A stretch of DNA of 64,000 nt from NCBI RefSeq assembly GCF_900116765.1, contig NZ_UETC01000009.1, positions 1 through 64,000 on the forward strand, in the 5' to 3' direction. The notes beneath the pieces are model-generated. The model made no database searches. It had not been told where the DNA came from and worked only from the letters and a program-made list of their open reading frames with translations. Shown piece after piece: positions 61,389 to 64,000 of the stretch. Position 1 is the stretch's first letter. The number at the start of each line of letters is the position of its first letter. Origin of the DNA: Jannaschia seohaensis (GTDB lineage Bacteria; Pseudomonadota; Alphaproteobacteria; Rhodobacterales; Rhodobacteraceae). The translations under genes and the position numbers were made by a program.

Positions 61389-61610
61389 TCAGAAGCCCAG
61401 GCCGGCGTACTTGTTCTTGAACTTGGAGACGCGGCCGCCCGTGTCCATCAGGCGGGACGTGCCGCCCGTCCAGGCGGGGTGCACCGAGGGGTCGATGTCG
61501 AGCGCAAGCTGGTCGCCCTCGCCGCCCCAGGTGGATTTCATCTGAACGACGGTACCATCGACCAGTTTGACGTCGATGATGTGGTAGTCGGGATGGGTAT
61601 CGGCTTTCAT
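61389..61610 (-). CDS. rpmE: 50S ribosomal protein L31
   Basis: 73 residues from [10 protein letters not shown], the ATG sharing bases with the rplS stop (TGATG). [37 protein letters not shown] and [13 protein letters not shown] match bacterial L31. The CxxC zinc ligands of the zinc-binding form are absent, so this is the zinc-independent type usual in alphaproteobacteria. Co-transcribed with rplS. Confidence 0.96.
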   Translation of the reverse strand: MKADTHPDYHIIDVKLVDGTVVQMKSTWGGEGDQLALDIDPSVHPAWTGGTSRLMDTGGRVSKFKNKYAGLGF

Positions 61611-61996
61611 CACACCGTCTCCTTGGCGTTGGGCGCGCGATAGTTGGACTGCTCGGCGATGCGGGCGGACTTCCCGCGGCGCGTGCGCAGGTAATAGAGC
61701 TTGGAGCGGCGGACCCGGCCGCGGCGCACCACGGTGATCGAATCGATATTGGTCGAGTGCAGCGGGAAGACGCGCTCCACCCCCTCGCCGAAGCTGATCT
61801 TACGGACGGTGAACGAGCCGGCGATGCCGTTGCCGTTCTTGCGGCTGATGCAGACGCCTTCGTAGTTCTGCACGCGGGTGCGCGTGCCCTCGGTCACCTT
61901 GAAGCCGACGCGAATCGTGTCGCCGGCCTTGAAGTCGGGAATGTCATGGCCGAGCGCGGCGACTTGCTCCGCCTCGAGCTGTGCGATCAGGTCCAT
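61610..61996 (-). CDS. rplS: 50S ribosomal protein L19
   Basis: 128 residues, start ATG with a strong AGGAGGG. Conserved parts are [20 protein letters not shown] near 22-41, [20 protein letters not shown] near 43-62, [20 protein letters not shown] and [19 protein letters not shown]19 sits at the 30S-50S interface. It begins after the terminator that follows trmD, so it probably has its own promoter within 61997-62080. Confidence 0.97.
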   Translation of the reverse strand: MDLIAQLEAEQVAALGHDIPDFKAGDTIRVGFKVTEGTRTRVQNYEGVCISRKNGNGIAGSFTVRKISFGEGVERVFPLHSTNIDSITVVRRGRVRRSKLYYLRTRRGKSARIAEQSNYRAPNAKETV

Positions 61997-62079
61997 CGGA
62001 CCCTCCTATGATACGGCAGGGTTTGCCCCCGGATGATGTCCTGGCCCGTTCGGCGGACCGGCTGTTCTTTGCTGAAAAC

Positions 62080-62102
62080 AAGACAGCCCCCATGCGGGGG
62101 GC
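62080..62102 (-). terminator. Rho-independent terminator after trmD
   Basis: Minus strand: GCCCCC (62102-62097) pairs with GGGGGC (62091-62086) around CGCAT, followed by TGTCTTGTTTTC. It lies about 50 bases after the trmD stop. Confidence 0.75.
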
Positions 62103-62152
62103 GGTCCTGGATCGCCGGTGCATTAGCGCCACACGGCCCGCCGCGCAAGGGG

Positions 62153-62923
62153 TCAGGCGCCCCGCTTGGCCCATAGATCGGGCCGGCGCGCGCGCGTCAG
62201 CGCCTCGGCCTGGGCGCGGCGCCAGGCGGCGACCTTCGCGTGGTCTCCCGAGGTCAGGACCGGAGGGATGCCATGGCCGCGCCACTCCGCGGGCTTGGTG
62301 TATTGCGGGTGCTCCAGCAGACCGGCGGAATGGCTCTCTTCCTCGGTGGAGGCCGCGTTGCCCAGCACCCCCGGGAGCAGCCGCACGGTGGCGTCCAGCA
62401 TCGCTTGCGCCGCGATCTCGCCGCCGGTCAGGACGAAATCTCCCAGCGACACCTCCTCCAGGCCGTAATGGTCGATGACCCGCTGATCGACGCCCTCGAA
62501 CCGGCCGCAGAGCAGGGTGACGCCGGGCGCGGCGGCCCAATGGCGCGCGGTGGCCTGGGTGAAGGGGGTGCCGCGGGGGCTGAGATAGACGAGGGGGCCG
62601 GGCAGGCGCGCCTCGTCCAGGGCCGGGCCGACCACGTCCGGGCGCAGCACCAGGCCCGGGCCGCCGCCCGCGGGCGGAGCATCGACATTCCGGTGCTTGC
62701 CCAGTCCGAAGCGGCGCAGATCGGTGACCCGAAGATCCCAGAGCCCGGCCTTGAGAGCGCTGCCCGTCAGCGACAGGCCCAGCGTGCCTGGGAAGGCGTC
62801 GGGAAAGAGCGTCACGATGCTGGCAGTCCAAGCACCGGCGCGGGCGGTCTCGGCCATCAGGTCGCGGGGCTGCGCGGTGAGCCGGATCTGCTTGGTTCCG
62901 TGGGAGCGGGCGGGGGGTTCCAT
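62153..62923 (-). CDS. trmD: tRNA (guanine-N1)-methyltransferase
   Basis: 256 residues; the ATG at 62923 is used, though an internal ATG at 62857 would give a standard N-terminus just before ASIVTLFPDAFPG. It methylates G37 of tRNAs using S-adenosylmethionine and prevents frameshifting. The trefoil-knot SPOUT core is visible: LLCGRFEGVDQRVIDHYGLE near 136-155, VSLGDFVLTGGE near 158-169, and LLPGVLGN near 182. GGGPGLVLRPDVVGPAL lies near 85-101. It is downstream of rimM, as usual. Confidence 0.95.
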   Translation of the reverse strand: MEPPARSHGTKQIRLTAQPRDLMAETARAGAWTASIVTLFPDAFPGTLGLSLTGSALKAGLWDLRVTDLRRFGLGKHRNVDAPPAGGGPGLVLRPDVVGPALDEARLPGPLVYLSPRGTPFTQATARHWAAAPGVTLLCGRFEGVDQRVIDHYGLEEVSLGDFVLTGGEIAAQAMLDATVRLLPGVLGNAASTEEESHSAGLLEHPQYTKPAEWRGHGIPPVLTSGDHAKVAAWRRAQAEALTRARRPDLWAKRGA

Positions 62924-63190
62924 GTCCCCGGCTTACCCCGGAGGTCCGGAGGGCGGAAGGGTGGAAGGACCAGGTCGTCACGGCGCAACCGCCGATCGGC
63001 GACAGGGCCGATGCGCCGCGCGGGCATAACGGGGATCTCGGTCCTTAGACGCGTGACGCCGGATCGGCGTCCCTGCGGGGAATGCCGCGAAGGCGGTGAC
63101 GGCACCGGGAGTGGACCCCCGTTCGGGCGGAGGCTGCGGGTCTCTTTCGCGACGGCGCTTCGGGGGCGGGCGCCCCCATCCTCTCCGGTT
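62924..63190. other. Intergenic gap between rimM and trmD
   Basis: 267 bases. No ORF with a start signal and no clear hairpin; very G/C-rich. In many bacteria rimM and trmD are adjacent, so this spacer is somewhat long. Confidence 0.4.
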
Positions 63191-63706
63191 CTAGCCCTTG
63201 TCGTCCTCGTCCAGCAGGCCCGCCGGCGGGTCGACGACGAGTCGCCTGGCGGCCAGATCGACGGTCGGGACGACCGCGCGGGTAAAGGGGATCAGGACCG
63301 GCGCACCGCCCTTCGGGCGCAACTCCAGCAGATCGCCGGCGCCGTGGTCGTGGACGGCGTGAACCCGGCCCAGAGGCGCGCCGCCGGTGTCGTAGGCCTC
63401 CAGGCCGATCAGATCGGAATGGTAGAACTCGTCGTCGGGCAAGTCCGGCAAGGCCGCCCGCGGTGCCCATAGGCGCGTGCCGCGCAGCGCGTCGGCGGCC
63501 TCCTTGTGTGGCACGCCGGACAGGCGCACCGCATAGCCGCCCTTCACCGGGCGCAGCACGGTGACCGTGTAGGTCTTTCCGTCATCGCCGGTCAGAGGGC
63601 CGTAATCGCCGATGGCGGACGGGTCCGCGCAGAAGCTCTTGACGCGGACCTCGCCGCGCACGCCGTAGCTGCCGGTGACGGCGCCGAGGCAGACGTGATC
63701 CTTCAT
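63191..63706 (-). CDS. rimM: Ribosome maturation factor RimM
   Basis: 171 residues starting [20 protein letters not shown]; the frame upstream is not conserved. The N-terminal RimM domain includes [11 protein letters not shown] and [20 protein letters not shown], and the PRC-barrel domain has [37 protein letters not shown] and [15 protein letters not shown]. It binds S19 and helps 30S head maturation. It is first of the rimM-trmD pair, with a small membrane protein gene just upstream on the same strand. Confidence 0.95.
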   Translation of the reverse strand: MKDHVCLGAVTGSYGVRGEVRVKSFCADPSAIGDYGPLTGDDGKTYTVTVLRPVKGGYAVRLSGVPHKEAADALRGTRLWAPRAALPDLPDDEFYHSDLIGLEAYDTGGAPLGRVHAVHDHGAGDLLELRPKGGAPVLIPFTRAVVPTVDLAARRLVVDPPAGLLDEDDKG

Positions 63707-63758
63707 GGGGCCTCTCGCTTGTGTCGGGACGGGACGGTTGCGCGCCACGCGCGACCGG

Positions 63759-63917
63759 TCAAGTCAGCAGCGCGATGGCGACCAGCATCGCGGCCCCGGC
63801 CAGGAGGCCCAGACCGATCAGCCGCGCGCGCGGATGTTCCGATTGCAGGGACAGGGCCGACCCGATCACGGCGAAAAGCACCGCTAGGATCAGGGGGGCC
63901 AGGGTCAGATGGGCCAT
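63759..63917 (-). CDS. Small hydrophobic membrane protein
   Basis: 52 residues: [19 protein letters not shown], then [17 protein letters not shown], then a second helix [16 protein letters not shown]. Two membrane helices joined by a short basic loop, giving a hairpin protein. GAGG lies five to six bases before the ATG. It starts 211 bases upstream of the rimM start, on the same strand and probably in its operon. I do not recognise a family; conservation in relatives upstream of rimM would confirm it. Confidence 0.6.
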   Translation of the reverse strand: MAHLTLAPLILAVLFAVIGSALSLQSEHPRARLIGLGLLAGAAMLVAIALLT

Positions 63918-64000
63918 TGGAGCCTCATGGAGGGGTTGGCCGACCCGGGAAGCCGCCCGACGCGATCTCGATCAGGAAACCCATGCGTCTTCTTCTGGCC
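63918..64000. other. Right edge of the window: non-coding plus repeat half
   Basis: On the minus strand the last 15 bases read GGCCAGAAGAAGACG, the same half-element that occurs at 28911-28922 and 33352-33363. A short minus-strand frame ends with TGA at about 63930 just before the small membrane protein, but no feature supports it as a gene. Confidence 0.35.

Noticed and set aside
60469-61545. 358-codon plus-strand ORF opposite mipZ
   Set aside because: Mirror frame of mipZ, with no ribosome-binding site; it also runs through the rpmE terminator.

Overview
The window looks like a GC-rich alphaproteobacterial chromosome segment from the Rhodobacteraceae (Roseobacter group). The evidence is the flaF-flbT flagellin regulators beside a DUF1217 gene, the rimM-trmD-rplS-rpmE block next to mipZ, leuD and leuB separated by two unrelated genes, an RpoHII-type sigma factor with an ECF11-like promoter, and a GbsR-type regulator directly upstream of a CIO-type cydAB. 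No rRNA, CRISPR array, prophage or replication origin was seen. One tRNA is present, tRNA-Pro(CGG).

Layout. 1-12.3 kb is accessory in character. It holds a 1766-residue protein built from about six Hcp-like domains followed by RTX calcium-binding repeats, a gene-poor stretch with a possible IS end and broken coding sequence, an amino-acid permease, a Lon-like protease followed by two overlapping genes of unknown function, and a barren stretch ending in a tRNA-like remnant. 12.3-17.3 kb carries a four-gene PotABCD-type ABC importer, divergent from a nucleoside hydrolase, then tRNA-Pro. 17.4-23.3 kb has a DMT exporter, a broken RTX gene, leuB, an exported endonuclease/phosphatase-fold protein, a membrane protein and leuD. 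23.3-27 kb has a head-to-head DUF4198/HupE pair, a lytic transglycosylase and a lipid A-type acyltransferase. 27.5-33.2 kb has serine dehydratase and the glucuronate genes uxaC-uxuA-uxuB. 34-43 kb is a flagellar block: flagellin, flaF, flbT, a DUF1217 gene, fliI, then flgB-flgC-fliE-fliQ-flgF-flgG-flgA-flgH-fliL. 43-52.6 kb has comM, a GST fused to a TRASH-like tail, cobU with a cobC-like phosphatase, rpoH, a ChaN-like gene, coaBC, dut, a membrane-anchored MoeB/ThiF protein and a MESH1-like hydrolase, followed by an amino-acid ABC pair. 53.5-59.8 kb has the GbsR-cydA-cydB operon and a Gtr-like membrane glycosylation module. 60-64 kb has an NTF2-like protein, mipZ, rpmE, rplS, trmD, rimM and a 52-residue membrane protein.

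How the genes work together. UxaC, UxuA and UxuB convert glucuronate through fructuronate and mannonate to KDG; the KDG kinase and aldolase must lie elsewhere. The flagellar block supplies the rod, the P/L-ring accessory proteins, export components and flagellin with its two post-transcriptional regulators, but the hook, motor and most export genes are outside. The GT-C-like protein, GtrA and GtrB-like transferase form a plausible three-part lipid-linked sugar transfer module.

Most notable items: the Hcp-repeat/RTX protein; the GST-TRASH fusion; a dispersed element that repeatedly sits just after stop codons with constant orientation; a TGATCC-16-CGTA promoter upstream of rpoH; a perfect palindrome at the GbsR start; divergent genes whose start codons overlap; and two genes whose only plausible start is a CTG overlapping the preceding stop. 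Coordinates of starts were chosen by hand from ribosome-binding sites and family alignments recalled from memory. No database search was run.
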